A stretch of DNA of 10,904 nucleotides from an uncultured Bacilli bacterium (GTDB taxonomy: Bacteria; Bacillota_I; Bacilli_A; RF39; UBA660), in NCBI GenBank assembly GCA_934155185.1, contig CAKPGT010000026.1:1-10904 (forward strand). The letters run 5' to 3'. A program made the position numbers and the translations under genes. Of the stretch, positions 1 to 7,256 are shown in pieces (positions within the stretch are counted from its first letter, which is position 1; each line of letters opens with the position of its first letter). The notes under the pieces were generated by a model. That model did not search any database, was not told where the DNA came from, and saw nothing but the letters and a program-made list of their open reading frames with translations.

Positions 1-13
1 TTTGCTTGTTCAT
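1..13 (-). CDS. Start of an unidentified gene (partial)
   Basis: Only the first four codons (Met-Asn-Lys-Gln) lie inside the window. The ATG at 13-11 is preceded by a GGAGG ribosome binding site at 27-23 with a 9-nt spacer, so the start is convincing. It follows spoIVFB on the same strand with about 64 nt between and no visible terminator, so it is probably cotranscribed. In Bacillus the next gene is rplU, but four residues cannot identify the product. Confidence 0.55.
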
Positions 14-69
14 ATCTTACTACCTCCATTTATTTTTTCTATTCTTACTTGTTTATAGTAGCATTTTTG

Positions 70-78
70 CCCCCCCCC
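70..78 (-). repeat. G9 homopolymer tract between spoIVFB and the next gene
   Basis: Nine consecutive C on the plus strand (G9 in the transcript) begin with the last base of the spoIVFB TAG stop codon. Such a run is conspicuous in DNA this AT-rich. A length change would leave the SpoIVFB protein intact and alter only the spacer to the next gene, whose RBS is about 43 nt downstream. It could be a slippage-prone tract or a sequencing/assembly length error. Confidence 0.9.
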
Positions 79-863
79 TAGTCAATATTTTTCATAAATT
101 TTCTATTCAAAATTATGGTTTCGTCAACATACCTATTATATATATAAAAATAGTTTTTCCTTTGTCTTCTCATTTCCTTAATGCGTCCATTTTTTATATA
201 ATATGGCACATAATAGACCGGTTTCTTATATCTTTCAAATAAGAACTTATTAAATAAAAATGGAGAGTCAATAATGTTTTTTATAATTGATGAAATTATA
301 AATGATAGTATTACAAGATAACTAAATTCTACTTTATACTTTAAAGCAATAAACGAACTTAAAAGTAAAATAACAAACAACACTGATATATAATTTGTTA
401 TATCAAGGGATTTCTTATATGAAAAATAATTATTTAGTATAACATTTAATACTTTAGCACCATCAAGTGGCACTACTGGAATTAGATTAAATAATAATAC
501 TGAATAATGATATTTTCTAATAATTAACAGAGTATCTATATCAACTATGCATGCTTTATTTAATAGATAAAGTAAAAAAAAGAATATACTCTGCGTTAAA
601 ATACCTGATATAGATATTAAAAACTCTTCTATAAAAGGTTTATCAATATTTTCATTATAAGTAATATATCCTCCGTACATAGTTATATTTATTTTATCAA
701 TATTCCACTTAAATATTAAAGACATAATAATATGACCTATTTCATGAATAATTATTATTAGAAATAAGCTTATTATATCTCTAAATAAACCAGATATAAA
801 AGAAAGAAAAATTAAAAGTAGGAATAGTGGTGATAACCTAACTTTATTATAGATATTCTTCAT
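78..863 (-). CDS. spoIVFB: SpoIVFB-like intramembrane metalloprotease (M50 family)
   Basis: A multipass site-2-type zinc protease. In Bacillus, SpoIVFB sits in the forespore outer membrane and cleaves pro-sigma-K, switching on late mother-cell genes. Counting from the ATG at 863 (261 aa), the HEIGH zinc motif is at residues 40-44 within a hydrophobic helix. The second motif NLIPVVPLDG is at 126-135, with Asp134 as the third zinc ligand. The later FLFERY segment (207-212) matches the SpoIVFB linker region. The tail after it is short, so the C-terminal CBS-like module looks reduced compared with the roughly 288-residue Bacillus protein. The frame also opens upstream with TTG at 890 (270 aa); I prefer ATG 863 because the N-terminus then fits the family and the overlap with the preceding gene falls to 17 nt. 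Neither start has a clear Shine-Dalgarno sequence, which suggests translational coupling. The order directly after a SpoIVFA-like gene strongly supports the call. Confidence 0.88.
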   Translation of the reverse strand: MKNIYNKVRLSPLFLLLIFLSFISGLFRDIISLFLIIIIHEIGHIIMSLIFKWNIDKINITMYGGYITYNENIDKPFIEEFLISISGILTQSIFFFLLYLLNKACIVDIDTLLIIRKYHYSVLLFNLIPVVPLDGAKVLNVILNNYFSYKKSLDITNYISVLFVILLLSSFIALKYKVEFSYLVILSFIISSIIKNIIDSPFLFNKFLFERYKKPVYYVPYYIKNGRIKEMRRQRKNYFYIYNRYVDETIILNRKFMKNID

Positions 864-1449
864 AAGAAAGGTATTTACTATCTTTTTCAAATATTAAATA
901 AAGCTTATTAGTACATTTACCTAGTAATTGCCCTTTTTCTACATAATCATATAGTTTAACATCTACTTCATCTAAAAGGCCATAAGTTATATTAAGACCG
1001 TTCTTATCTTGAATTTTTATAATATTATTATATTTATCATCTTTTCTTAACTCTACTATAATGCCTGACTTTATACTTGATACAGGATAATCTTGTGATA
1101 CTGTAAGAATATAACCACTATCATCTTTTTCTATTTTTTCATAAGTAATTTTATCTTGTGATACCTTCTTAGCATCTTCTTTAAAAGTATTTTTAAAAGG
1201 TATTACATCACCTAAGTATTTTTTATATACATTATATATCTTTGCAAAAGATAATGAATTTTGATATACGATCTTTTTTATACTTTCTTTATTCTTATCA
1301 TCTTTTTTAATATATATTAATGTACATAGAAATATAGCTACTACAACTAATGTTTTTATTAAAACAGAAAATAAAAACTTACTTATCATGCTTTTTTCTT
1401 TCTTTTCATCTTTTTTTATATTACTTTTAAAATTCATATTGTTATACAT
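847..1449 (-). CDS. spoIVFA: SpoIVFA-like membrane protein with degenerate M23/LytM domain
   Basis: In Bacillus, SpoIVFA holds SpoIVFB in a complex with BofA and keeps the protease inactive until a forespore signal arrives. This 200-aa protein has a lysine-rich cytoplasmic N-terminus, one membrane segment at about 22-47, a charged linker and a C-terminal lysostaphin-like fold (about 115-195). The fold keeps its landmarks, including YGLL near 156 and VEKGQLLGK near 170. However, the zinc-binding HLHFE of active M23 peptidases has become LYLIFE (183-188), so no catalysis is expected; that is also the situation in SpoIVFA. The ATG at 1449 has an AGGTGA site six bases upstream. It follows mreD by 14 nt and overlaps spoIVFB. 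Sequence identity to the family appears low, so the call leans on the dead M23 domain plus the gene order. Confidence 0.8.
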   Translation of the reverse strand: MYNNMNFKSNIKKDEKKEKSMISKFLFSVLIKTLVVVAIFLCTLIYIKKDDKNKESIKKIVYQNSLSFAKIYNVYKKYLGDVIPFKNTFKEDAKKVSQDKITYEKIEKDDSGYILTVSQDYPVSSIKSGIIVELRKDDKYNNIIKIQDKNGLNITYGLLDEVDVKLYDYVEKGQLLGKCTNKLYLIFEKDSKYLSYEEYL

Positions 1450-1463
1450 AACTATTCACCTAT

Positions 1464-1955
1464 TTAAAAATATGAATGTTTTTTATATCTATTACTAGTT
1501 ATATTCTTAAGTCCAACTAAAACTAAATAAAATAATGAAAAATATAGTGAATTAATAATCATGTTATTCTTATATATAGTAATTATATAAATTAAACTTT
1601 TCGGCACATAAAAGTATGTAAAGTAAAACATTATTATAATATATAAAAAGGAAAGTAAATAATAATATAATAATGCCTTAATAAAATTAATATTTTTATC
1701 TACTAACATTTTGGATAGATATGCTAAAAAAACAAATATAAAACCATTTAAAAATAATGTACTTGTATAAAATAAATCATAAACAACACCAGATAAAAAA
1801 ATAGATATATAAAATTCTTTGTCATCTATTTTAAAAGTGCTTGATATTATAATTATAGCAACTGTAAAAAGTGGCAGTATATCTCTTAATAAATTAGGTA
1901 TTATGCCTTCTAATATAATAGATATAAAAAGTAAAGTAACAGTTAAATATATCAT
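1464..1955 (-). CDS. mreD: Rod shape-determining protein MreD
   Basis: An integral membrane component of the elongasome that works with MreC and RodA/PBP2 in lateral wall synthesis. The 163-aa sequence is almost entirely hydrophobic, with about five membrane segments. It carries the MreD signature region around residues 55-70 (GVVYDLFYTSTLFLNG), which is the best conserved stretch of this otherwise divergent family. The ATG at 1955 overlaps the mreC TGA stop in an ATGA arrangement, and a GGTGGTGA site lies upstream inside mreC. Length is normal for the family. The ATGA overlap implies translational coupling to mreC and also shows that TGA is a stop in this genome. Confidence 0.92.
   Translation of the reverse strand: MIYLTVTLLFISIILEGIIPNLLRDILPLFTVAIIIISSTFKIDDKEFYISIFLSGVVYDLFYTSTLFLNGFIFVFLAYLSKMLVDKNINFIKALLYYYLLSFLYIIIMFYFTYFYVPKSLIYIITIYKNNMIINSLYFSLFYLVLVGLKNITSNRYKKHSYF
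1467..1495 (-). promoter_or_regulatory. Possible sigma-E-type promoter for spoIVFAB
   Basis: On the minus strand a CATATTTT box (1474-1467) resembles the sigma-E -10 consensus CATAnnnT. An AATA element (1493-1490) lies 15 nt upstream. The predicted transcript would start just before the AGGTGA ribosome binding site of spoIVFA. It would let the spoIVF pair be expressed in sporulation independently of mreCD. AT-rich DNA gives such matches by chance, so this is tentative. Confidence 0.2.
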
Positions 1956-2731
1956 TTTCTAGTCACCACCGCTACAAATAGTAAATTATTATAGTCTACA
2001 TCTTGTTTAACTAAAACCTTTTTAGATAAACCATATTCATTACTTTTTTCTTCATCAACTTTTCCTATTAATATACCACCATATGAATTATTATTGTAAT
2101 TTGATAGAAACACACTTGCATCTTTTAAATTATCTGTTTTACCAACTATATCAGTTACTTCAAATACGTTTTTAATTGGATCATAGCCTCTTAATACCCC
2201 ATATATTTTTTGATCATCCTTTTCTATCGAAACTGATAACATATTATTTTCATTTATACTGGTTAATAACTTTACTTCGCTTACATTCTTACCTACTTTT
2301 GAAACAAAGCCTATTAGTCCTTTGTCTGTTATAACAGGATCACTTTTTTTTACACCTTTTTTTGAGCCTAAATTAATGTCTATTCTATCGTAAAAATATT
2401 TTGATATATGGTTTACAACTTCACATAATTTATAGTTACTGTTAGATTCTTTAAATTTTAAACTCTTTCTTAATATTTCATTTTCATATTCTAAGTACTT
2501 TGTTTTAGAATTTATCATGTTGCTTTTAAAGTCTTTATTTGAATACATATGATTTATAAGATATCTATTTGCTCTTGCATTAGCTTCTTTAAAAAAAGAT
2601 TCTATAAAAAGGTACTTTCTATTCATTAAAACAAGAGTGGATGTTATAGCTAATAAAAATATTGTTATTACTATAAAAATTGTTATCTTTTTTGTTATTT
2701 TATTTTTTTTACCATTAATTTTCTTTTTCAT
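1952..2731 (-). CDS. mreC: Rod shape-determining protein MreC
   Basis: A bitopic scaffold of the cell-elongation complex; it dimerises through a coiled coil and interacts with PBP2 outside the membrane. This 259-aa protein has a very basic N-terminus (residues 1-15), a membrane helix at about 16-36, a coiled-coil stretch rich in Lys/Glu at about 65-95, then the paired beta-barrel domain. Family landmarks are INLGSKKGVKKSDPVI at 119-134 and the following GLIGFVSKVG (138-147). It starts at ATG 2731, immediately after the radC stop with one intervening base and only a weak AAAGG site, and overlaps mreD at its end. No mreB gene precedes it, unlike in Bacillus. Confidence 0.93.
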   Translation of the reverse strand: MKKKINGKKNKITKKITIFIVITIFLLAITSTLVLMNRKYLFIESFFKEANARANRYLINHMYSNKDFKSNMINSKTKYLEYENEILRKSLKFKESNSNYKLCEVVNHISKYFYDRIDINLGSKKGVKKSDPVITDKGLIGFVSKVGKNVSEVKLLTSINENNMLSVSIEKDDQKIYGVLRGYDPIKNVFEVTDIVGKTDNLKDASVFLSNYNNNSYGGILIGKVDEEKSNEYGLSKKVLVKQDVDYNNLLFVAVVTRK

Positions 2732-2732
2732 C

Positions 2733-3419
2733 TTATGACCTTTCTAATGCATTATTTTCATAAAAACTATAATAGTTATTACTTCCTATTATTATATGAT
2801 CTATAACTGGAATGCCTTGCATTTTTCCTATTTTAACTAAATAATCAGTCATATTTATATCTTCTTTAGATGGAATTACATTGCCTGATGGATGATTATG
2901 AAGGCAAATAATATATGCTGCAGATGAAAGATATGCTTCTTTAAATATCTCTCTTGGATGAATTATACTTCTATTTAAAGTTCCTTTAAAAAGTAGTTTT
3001 TTTGAAATTAGTCTTTTATGTTGATCTAAATAAAGACAATAAAAATATTCTTGATTTAAGTCTCTAAGTTCTGATCTAAAGTGATTAAATATCTTTTCTG
3101 CACTATTACATTTTAAATTTTTATCTAGCGGTTTTTCATCATATACTCTTCTTCCTAGCTCTAAAGCTGCTAAGAATTCTATTGCCTTTACAGCACCAAT
3201 TCCATTAATACTAATTAGCCTTGATAAGTTAAGTTTTTTAAGTTCACTTACATCTTTAACTAATTTCATTATTTCACTAGCTAAATACTTTGAAGAATAA
3301 TCTTTTGTTCCTGTCTTTAAAATTATTGCAATTAAATCTTCTGTAGACAGATTTTTTGGCCCGTATTTTACTAATCTTTCTCTTGGCCTTTCATCCTTTG
3401 GTATATTTCTAATAAGCAC
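2733..3419 (-). CDS. radC: RadC family protein with JAMM metalloprotease-like domain
   Basis: RadC-family (YicR) protein. Despite its name, a role in DNA repair is not established. The N-terminus carries the PKDERPRERL signature and a helix-hairpin-helix segment (about 60-95, containing INGIGAVKA). The C-terminal MPN/JAMM fold has the metal motif HNHPSG followed by SKED, giving His177, His179 and Asp190 when numbered from the longer start. Two starts are possible: GTG 3428 (231 aa) and GTG 3419 (228 aa). I chose 3419 because AGGTGA lies five bases before it and the protein then begins M-L-I-R-N-I-P as in relatives. With this start the gene follows the upstream TAG by one base; the longer one overlaps it by 8 nt. 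radC next to mre genes is a classic Firmicutes arrangement. Confidence 0.94.
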   Translation of the reverse strand: MLIRNIPKDERPRERLVKYGPKNLSTEDLIAIILKTGTKDYSSKYLASEIMKLVKDVSELKKLNLSRLISINGIGAVKAIEFLAALELGRRVYDEKPLDKNLKCNSAEKIFNHFRSELRDLNQEYFYCLYLDQHKRLISKKLLFKGTLNRSIIHPREIFKEAYLSSAAYIICLHNHPSGNVIPSKEDINMTDYLVKIGKMQGIPVIDHIIIGSNNYYSFYENNALERS

Positions 3420-3420
3420 C

Positions 3421-3879
3421 CTATTCACCTTCTACCACCGTCTGTTCATATAAGGACATTATTTGCTTTTCTATAATAATTAGTGATTTTTCATCATCAG
3501 TTGCAGCTAGCAATTTTTCATACTGATTTAAATTTTGCATGAATTCTTCATTATCTATTAAAACCCTTTCTTTTTTTAATTTAATTCCTTTAAGTACATA
3601 TAAGTTAACTATTTTATCAGCACTTAAGCTAGATGCTGTGGCACCTAAGTATGCACTATATTTACCATCTTTTTCAATATATATGTATCTGTCAATTTTT
3701 TTTAGTTTTTCTGCCATTTCATCTTCAGAAGAATAAGTACCATACTTTAACATATATATTTTATCATCCATATTAGCTGTTTTTTGTACTTCTAAGTTCT
3801 CGTATCTGTCAAATGTAACTTTTCCAAGTATTGCACCTGATGCAAGTGCAATTAATGTCCATATAATAGTTTTTTTCAT
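3421..3879 (-). CDS. Membrane-anchored protein with SPOR-like region
   Basis: Function unknown. The ATG at 3879 (152 aa) is preceded by GGGTGA with a 7-nt spacer, so I reject the upstream ATG at 3900, which has no ribosome binding site. Residues 1-4 include two lysines and are followed by one hydrophobic helix (about 5-19), predicting a short cytoplasmic tail and an extracytoplasmic body. Residues 40-105 (starting IYMLKYGTYSSEDEM) resemble a SPOR peptidoglycan-binding fold: a beta strand, a helix, then the strands DRYIYIEKDGKYSAYLG. The rest is helical and acidic. It is the first gene of the radC-mre-spoIVF operon, so a wall or septum role is plausible. The SPOR assignment is by pattern only. 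Confidence 0.7.
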   Translation of the reverse strand: MKKTIIWTLIALASGAILGKVTFDRYENLEVQKTANMDDKIYMLKYGTYSSEDEMAEKLKKIDRYIYIEKDGKYSAYLGATASSLSADKIVNLYVLKGIKLKKERVLIDNEEFMQNLNQYEKLLAATDDEKSLIIIEKQIMSLYEQTVVEGE

Positions 3880-3903
3880 AAATAAATCACCCATATACAT
3901 AAT

Positions 3904-3931
3904 AAGATAAATTAATTAAAATATGTGTCGA
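3904..3931 (-). promoter_or_regulatory. Candidate promoter of the radC-mreCD-spoIVFAB operon
   Basis: On the minus strand TCGACA (3931-3926) and TATCTT (3909-3904) are separated by 16 nt. Both match the housekeeping consensus in 5 and 4 of 6 positions. They lie between the terminator of the upstream gene and the first start codon at 3879, the only place a promoter for this operon can be without lying inside a gene. Confidence 0.4.
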
Positions 3932-3970
3932 AAAAAGAACTGCTATATAAATTATTTAAGCAGTTCTTTT
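3931..3970 (-). terminator. Intrinsic terminator after the DUF975-CmpB gene
   Basis: A perfect 12-bp inverted repeat (3933-3944 with 3959-3970, AAAAGAACTGCT and its complement) encloses a 14-nt loop. It is followed on the minus strand by six T (3936-3931, shared with the stem foot). The stem begins inside the stop codon of the upstream gene, so termination is immediate. It isolates the two minus-strand operons. Confidence 0.9.
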
Positions 3971-5555
3971 AAGATAAATATGTGTTATGTCTTTTATATA
4001 TATGAGCATTAATTTCATTTGTTATACCCTTACCAGAATTTGGATTATTATGTGAAAAGGCTAAGTCTACTAGATAAAGTGATATTAAAACAATACATAT
4101 TATCTTTTTTATATCTGGTCTTATTTTCTTATAAATATTATCTATTAATGGTGCAAATACATATGTAAAAGAACATCCTCCAAGTCCAAATACAATTAAC
4201 CCTTCTATACATACTCTTCCTTTTATATTTAATATATATCCTGTATAATCCCACCATTTCATATGTTTAAAGGTTTCTAAATACCATCCTGTTATATATT
4301 CTACTATACCACATAAGATGCATGCTAATATAAAGGTAAGCCATGGATTTTTTCTAACTGGTTTTAATATAATTAATATTAATATACCGCCAAAACCATA
4401 TATAGGAAGCCAAGGACCATACATGGTTCCTCTATTTACAAAATGTCCACTTTCAGCAAGTTTAAGAATAACCTCCCACACCCATCCTACAAAAGAGAAT
4501 GTAAAGAAAAGTAAAATAATTGAAACTAAATTGTATTTTCTATCATAATTAAGTTCATCTATTATAGTATATGATTCAAATCTCTTACTAAGTTCTTCTT
4601 CTGGATAAGTCCCTTTTACTACGTTACCTAAAAGAAAATTATCATCTAGTAACTCTATATTTTCTAGTTTTTTTGCTTTAGACGTTTTTCTTAATTCCAT
4701 ATAAAATACTGAATATATAAGTTCTTTATAAGGCTCAAAATATAATATATCACTTAAATTAAATGTTAAAATGCTAAGAATACTCCATGGAAGAAAGCTT
4801 ACGTTTAATAAAAATAATTTTAACTTGTAGCCATTCATCATGCTTTTTGATAAATTAATAGCATCTTTGGCTTTTATATTAGGATTCTCAGCCAATATAT
4901 ATGGAACTAAAAAGTATGAATGATATTTTATTATTCCACCTATTATAGTTAAATTCCATAATATCTGATATGTATCCCTTAAGAGCATAGAAAGAGATAC
5001 GTTAATACTCTTTTTAATTCTATATGTAAAAAATAGTTTTTCACATTTAGTGTCTTCATACTTATTTTTTTCAATAAAATATCTAGTTTTGCCTATAGTA
5101 AGTGGATATTTTATAAAAATAACATATGCAAAGTATAAAAGTATTAAAAAGCTTATTATAGAAATTGTTTCATATTTTCCCTTAAATATTATTTTGTTAA
5201 CAGAATTCAAAAACTCTAATGCAAATGATCTAGTTTTGGTTAATTTATTAATTACTGCATTAGCTAAAACACTAGTTTCATCTTTAACTTTGTTTTTCTC
5301 ATCATTAATATCTTTTTTTCCATTAATTATTATTTCATATATTACATCTGCGTTTGATTTACCATTCTTATTTATTTCTCTTATGTTTTTAGTTACATAT
5401 TCTCCTTTAGTTCTAACACTTCTATTAGTGTATCTAGTAACATAAGAATAACTACCATTTAATACTAGGTATGAAATAAATGCAATTATAACGCTTCTAA
5501 AAAAATGTTTTTTTAATAATGCTTTAGATTTCTTTTTTATTTTTTTAAAGTCCAC
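3969..5555 (-). CDS. DUF975 / CmpB (DUF1113) fusion membrane protein
   Basis: A 528-aa polytopic membrane protein of unknown function built from two Firmicutes domains. Residues about 1-290 match DUF975: a basic N-terminus, a membrane helix at 18-34, a soluble insert (about 40-125), a helix at 130-150, and the typical SLSMLLRDTYQILWNLTIIG and KAKDAINLSKSMMNGYK blocks. Residues about 345-475 match the CmpB family (named putative ABC-transporter type IV), with VGWVWEVILK, NRGTMYGPWLPIYGFGG (374-390) and the WWDYTGY-to-GRVCIEGL stretch (434-453). No ATPase partner is nearby, so the transporter label is unproven. The start is GTG at 5555, supported by AGGGAG five bases upstream. It follows the ABC1 kinase gene by 20 nt, so both are probably one transcript ended by the terminator at 3931-3970. 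Confidence 0.82.
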   Translation of the reverse strand: MDFKKIKKKSKALLKKHFFRSVIIAFISYLVLNGSYSYVTRYTNRSVRTKGEYVTKNIREINKNGKSNADVIYEIIINGKKDINDEKNKVKDETSVLANAVINKLTKTRSFALEFLNSVNKIIFKGKYETISIISFLILLYFAYVIFIKYPLTIGKTRYFIEKNKYEDTKCEKLFFTYRIKKSINVSLSMLLRDTYQILWNLTIIGGIIKYHSYFLVPYILAENPNIKAKDAINLSKSMMNGYKLKLFLLNVSFLPWSILSILTFNLSDILYFEPYKELIYSVFYMELRKTSKAKKLENIELLDDNFLLGNVVKGTYPEEELSKRFESYTIIDELNYDRKYNLVSIILLFFTFSFVGWVWEVILKLAESGHFVNRGTMYGPWLPIYGFGGILILIILKPVRKNPWLTFILACILCGIVEYITGWYLETFKHMKWWDYTGYILNIKGRVCIEGLIVFGLGGCSFTYVFAPLIDNIYKKIRPDIKKIICIVLISLYLVDLAFSHNNPNSGKGITNEINAHIYKRHNTYLS

Positions 5556-5575
5556 TACTACTCCCTACTTTCAAG

Positions 5576-7123
5576 TTAATAACCTTTATGAATGTGATCT
5601 ATTAGCATTTTAATAAATAGCCACAATGATAATATAATTATACATATAATTAGTACTTTTCTAATTAATTCATTTTGCTCATTGCTTAGTGCTAAAATCA
5701 AACTAGCATCTATTATACCAATTATTAATTCATGAAGCAATTTTTCTATTTTATCTACTTGTCTTTGCGATCCTGACATTTCAAATTTTATTTTGTTATC
5801 ACCATTATTTATGGTCTTGAAAAACGTTAATACTTCGTTTGGAATGCTTACTAAACTTTTGGTATTTTTAACTATTTTTCTTCCGGTATCTAGAATTTTT
5901 TGTGAGCTTAATACTTCGCTTTCTTCATTTGATGTATGATTTAGTAAAACACTAATTAAACTTAAATTTGGATTTAGATTTTCTAAGGTTGCTTCTATAA
6001 TTAAAATACCCCTAACTAACATTGTAATATCTCTATCTAAAACTAAATTATTTTTCTTAAGCATCGTAAACATATCTGATACGAATTTAGCTGTATCTAT
6101 ATCATTTAAATTACTAGTAGAAAATTCATTTAATATGCTTGCTATATCATCTTTTAGTTTTGATACATCAACATCATCAGATTTACTGCACATATTAATA
6201 AGTATTTTGGATACCTCATAATAGTCTTCTTCTATTATTTTAGTAATGCAACTATTAAGAAGCCTCTTATTTTTTTCTTTTAATGTGCCCATCATTCCAA
6301 GATCAAGAAACACTATCTTGCCATTTCTTATCATGATGTTATCTGGATGTGGATCGGCATGAAAGAAGCCATCTTTTAAAGCTTGCTTTATATAATTATC
6401 ACTTAGTATGTAGCTAATGTTTTCTAAATTATAATCATTTTTTATTAGTTCATCTTTCTTATCTAATGTTATACCATCAACATATTCCATAACAAGAACT
6501 TTGTTAGTTGATATGTTACTAAATACTTTAGGCTGTGATATATACTTTTCTTCTTCATTTAGTTTTTTAAACTTAATTAAATGATCTTTTTCAATATTAA
6601 AATTACTTTCTTCATAAGCAACTTCTAAAATTTCGTCTAAAGTATTATTTAAATCTATTATTTTTATAATTTTATTTAGGTGTAAAACCTTAATAGCTTT
6701 TTTCATTAGTTTTACATCCATTTGCATTTTTTCATATACATCTTTTCTGCATACTTTAATTACAACTTTTATATCACTTACTAATGTAGCTTTATTTACC
6801 TGTGCTATAGAGCCAGAACCAATAACTTCATTTATTTCTTTAAATATCTTACTTTTATCTTTGTATTCTAAGTCTAATATGCTATTTAATTCTTCATCAC
6901 TCATTGGAGTAACGTTACTTCTTAACTTAGATAGTTGCACCAAATATTCTTTTGGAACTATATCAATCCTAGTTGAAAGTATCTGCCCTATTTTAATAAA
7001 AGTAGGTCCAAGCTCTTCAAGTATGTTGTAAACCTTTAATGGAGTTATGCCACTTTTTAAATCATTTTTAAGTATTACTCTTGTTATCTCTTTTAACCTT
7101 TTAATCTCATCTTTTCTATTCAT
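5576..7123 (-). CDS. ABC1/AarF/UbiB family atypical kinase
   Basis: A member of the UbiB/ADCK/COQ8 protein-kinase-like family. Relatives support ubiquinone synthesis and lipid homeostasis; Firmicutes without ubiquinone also carry them with unclear roles. Signature elements in this 515-aa protein: the KxGQ motif KIGQ at 44-47; a glycine-rich nucleotide loop GSGSIAQV at 102-109, where most bacterial members have an alanine-rich loop; probable ATP-binding Lys123 in VVIKV; MEYVDG at 212-217; the catalytic loop HADPHPDN at 255-262; and the metal-binding DLG at 273-276. Two hydrophobic helices at about 466-481 and 488-507 anchor it to the membrane, as in UbiB. The ATG at 7123 has GAGGG four bases upstream. 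Cotranscription with the DUF975-CmpB membrane protein is likely, and a shared membrane function is my inference. Confidence 0.93.
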   Translation of the reverse strand: MNRKDEIKRLKEITRVILKNDLKSGITPLKVYNILEELGPTFIKIGQILSTRIDIVPKEYLVQLSKLRSNVTPMSDEELNSILDLEYKDKSKIFKEINEVIGSGSIAQVNKATLVSDIKVVIKVCRKDVYEKMQMDVKLMKKAIKVLHLNKIIKIIDLNNTLDEILEVAYEESNFNIEKDHLIKFKKLNEEEKYISQPKVFSNISTNKVLVMEYVDGITLDKKDELIKNDYNLENISYILSDNYIKQALKDGFFHADPHPDNIMIRNGKIVFLDLGMMGTLKEKNKRLLNSCITKIIEEDYYEVSKILINMCSKSDDVDVSKLKDDIASILNEFSTSNLNDIDTAKFVSDMFTMLKKNNLVLDRDITMLVRGILIIEATLENLNPNLSLISVLLNHTSNEESEVLSSQKILDTGRKIVKNTKSLVSIPNEVLTFFKTINNGDNKIKFEMSGSQRQVDKIEKLLHELIIGIIDASLILALSNEQNELIRKVLIICIIILSLWLFIKMLIDHIHKGY

Positions 7124-7137
7124 GTTGCCCTCTTATT

Positions 7138-7155
7138 CTATAATTAATTATAGCA
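7138..7155 (-). promoter_or_regulatory. Extended -10 promoter inside a 16-bp palindrome
   Basis: On the minus strand TGCTATAAT (7155-7147) is a perfect extended -10 element upstream of the ABC1 kinase ATG at 7123, giving a leader of under 20 nt; the -35 region is poor. The same bases form a perfect palindrome, CTATAATTAATTATAG (7138-7153), which also presents TATAAT on the plus strand. The symmetry could serve a repressor that blocks the promoter, or may simply reflect AT-rich sequence. Confidence 0.5.
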
Positions 7156-7210
7156 TGTATAGATTTAAAAGAAAATAGTAGTTAAAAATATTTCTGTTAT
7201 ATTCCTAATC

Positions 7211-7239
7211 TTGATTATTATTCATATATTGTTTATTAT
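7211..7239 (+). promoter_or_regulatory. Sigma-A-type promoter of the methyltransferase gene
   Basis: TTGATT (7211-7216) and TATTAT (7234-7239) are spaced by 17 nt and match the housekeeping consensus in 4 and 5 of 6 positions. The predicted start of transcription is just ahead of the GGTGA ribosome binding site (7246-7250), so the leader is very short. Confidence 0.55.
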
Positions 7240-7256
7240 ATGTATGGTGATTATTT

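Noticed and set aside
6..242. 78-codon plus-strand open frame
   Set aside because: It is antisense to the spoIVFB end and the start of the next gene, has no ribosome binding site, and its composition mirrors the opposite-strand gene.
847..1449. Active M23 peptidoglycan hydrolase
   Set aside because: The zinc-binding histidines are replaced (LYLIFE instead of HLHFE), and the gene sits before spoIVFB, so an inactive SpoIVFA-like role fits better.
1464..2731. Mycoplasma-type genetic code suggested by the AT-rich sequence
   Set aside because: mreC ends in TGA at the expected place and no long gene carries an internal TGA, so TGA is a stop here.
3539..3736. 65-codon plus-strand open frame
   Set aside because: It is antisense to the SPOR-like gene, which has its own ribosome binding site and sits in a tight operon.
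4318..4548. 76-codon plus-strand open frame
   Set aside because: It lies opposite the conserved CmpB motifs, which prove that the minus strand is coding.
5050..5445. 131-codon plus-strand open frame inside the DUF975-CmpB gene
   Set aside because: It is a shadow of the recognised minus-strand domain gene; hydrophobicity arises from the reverse complement, and no start signals are present.
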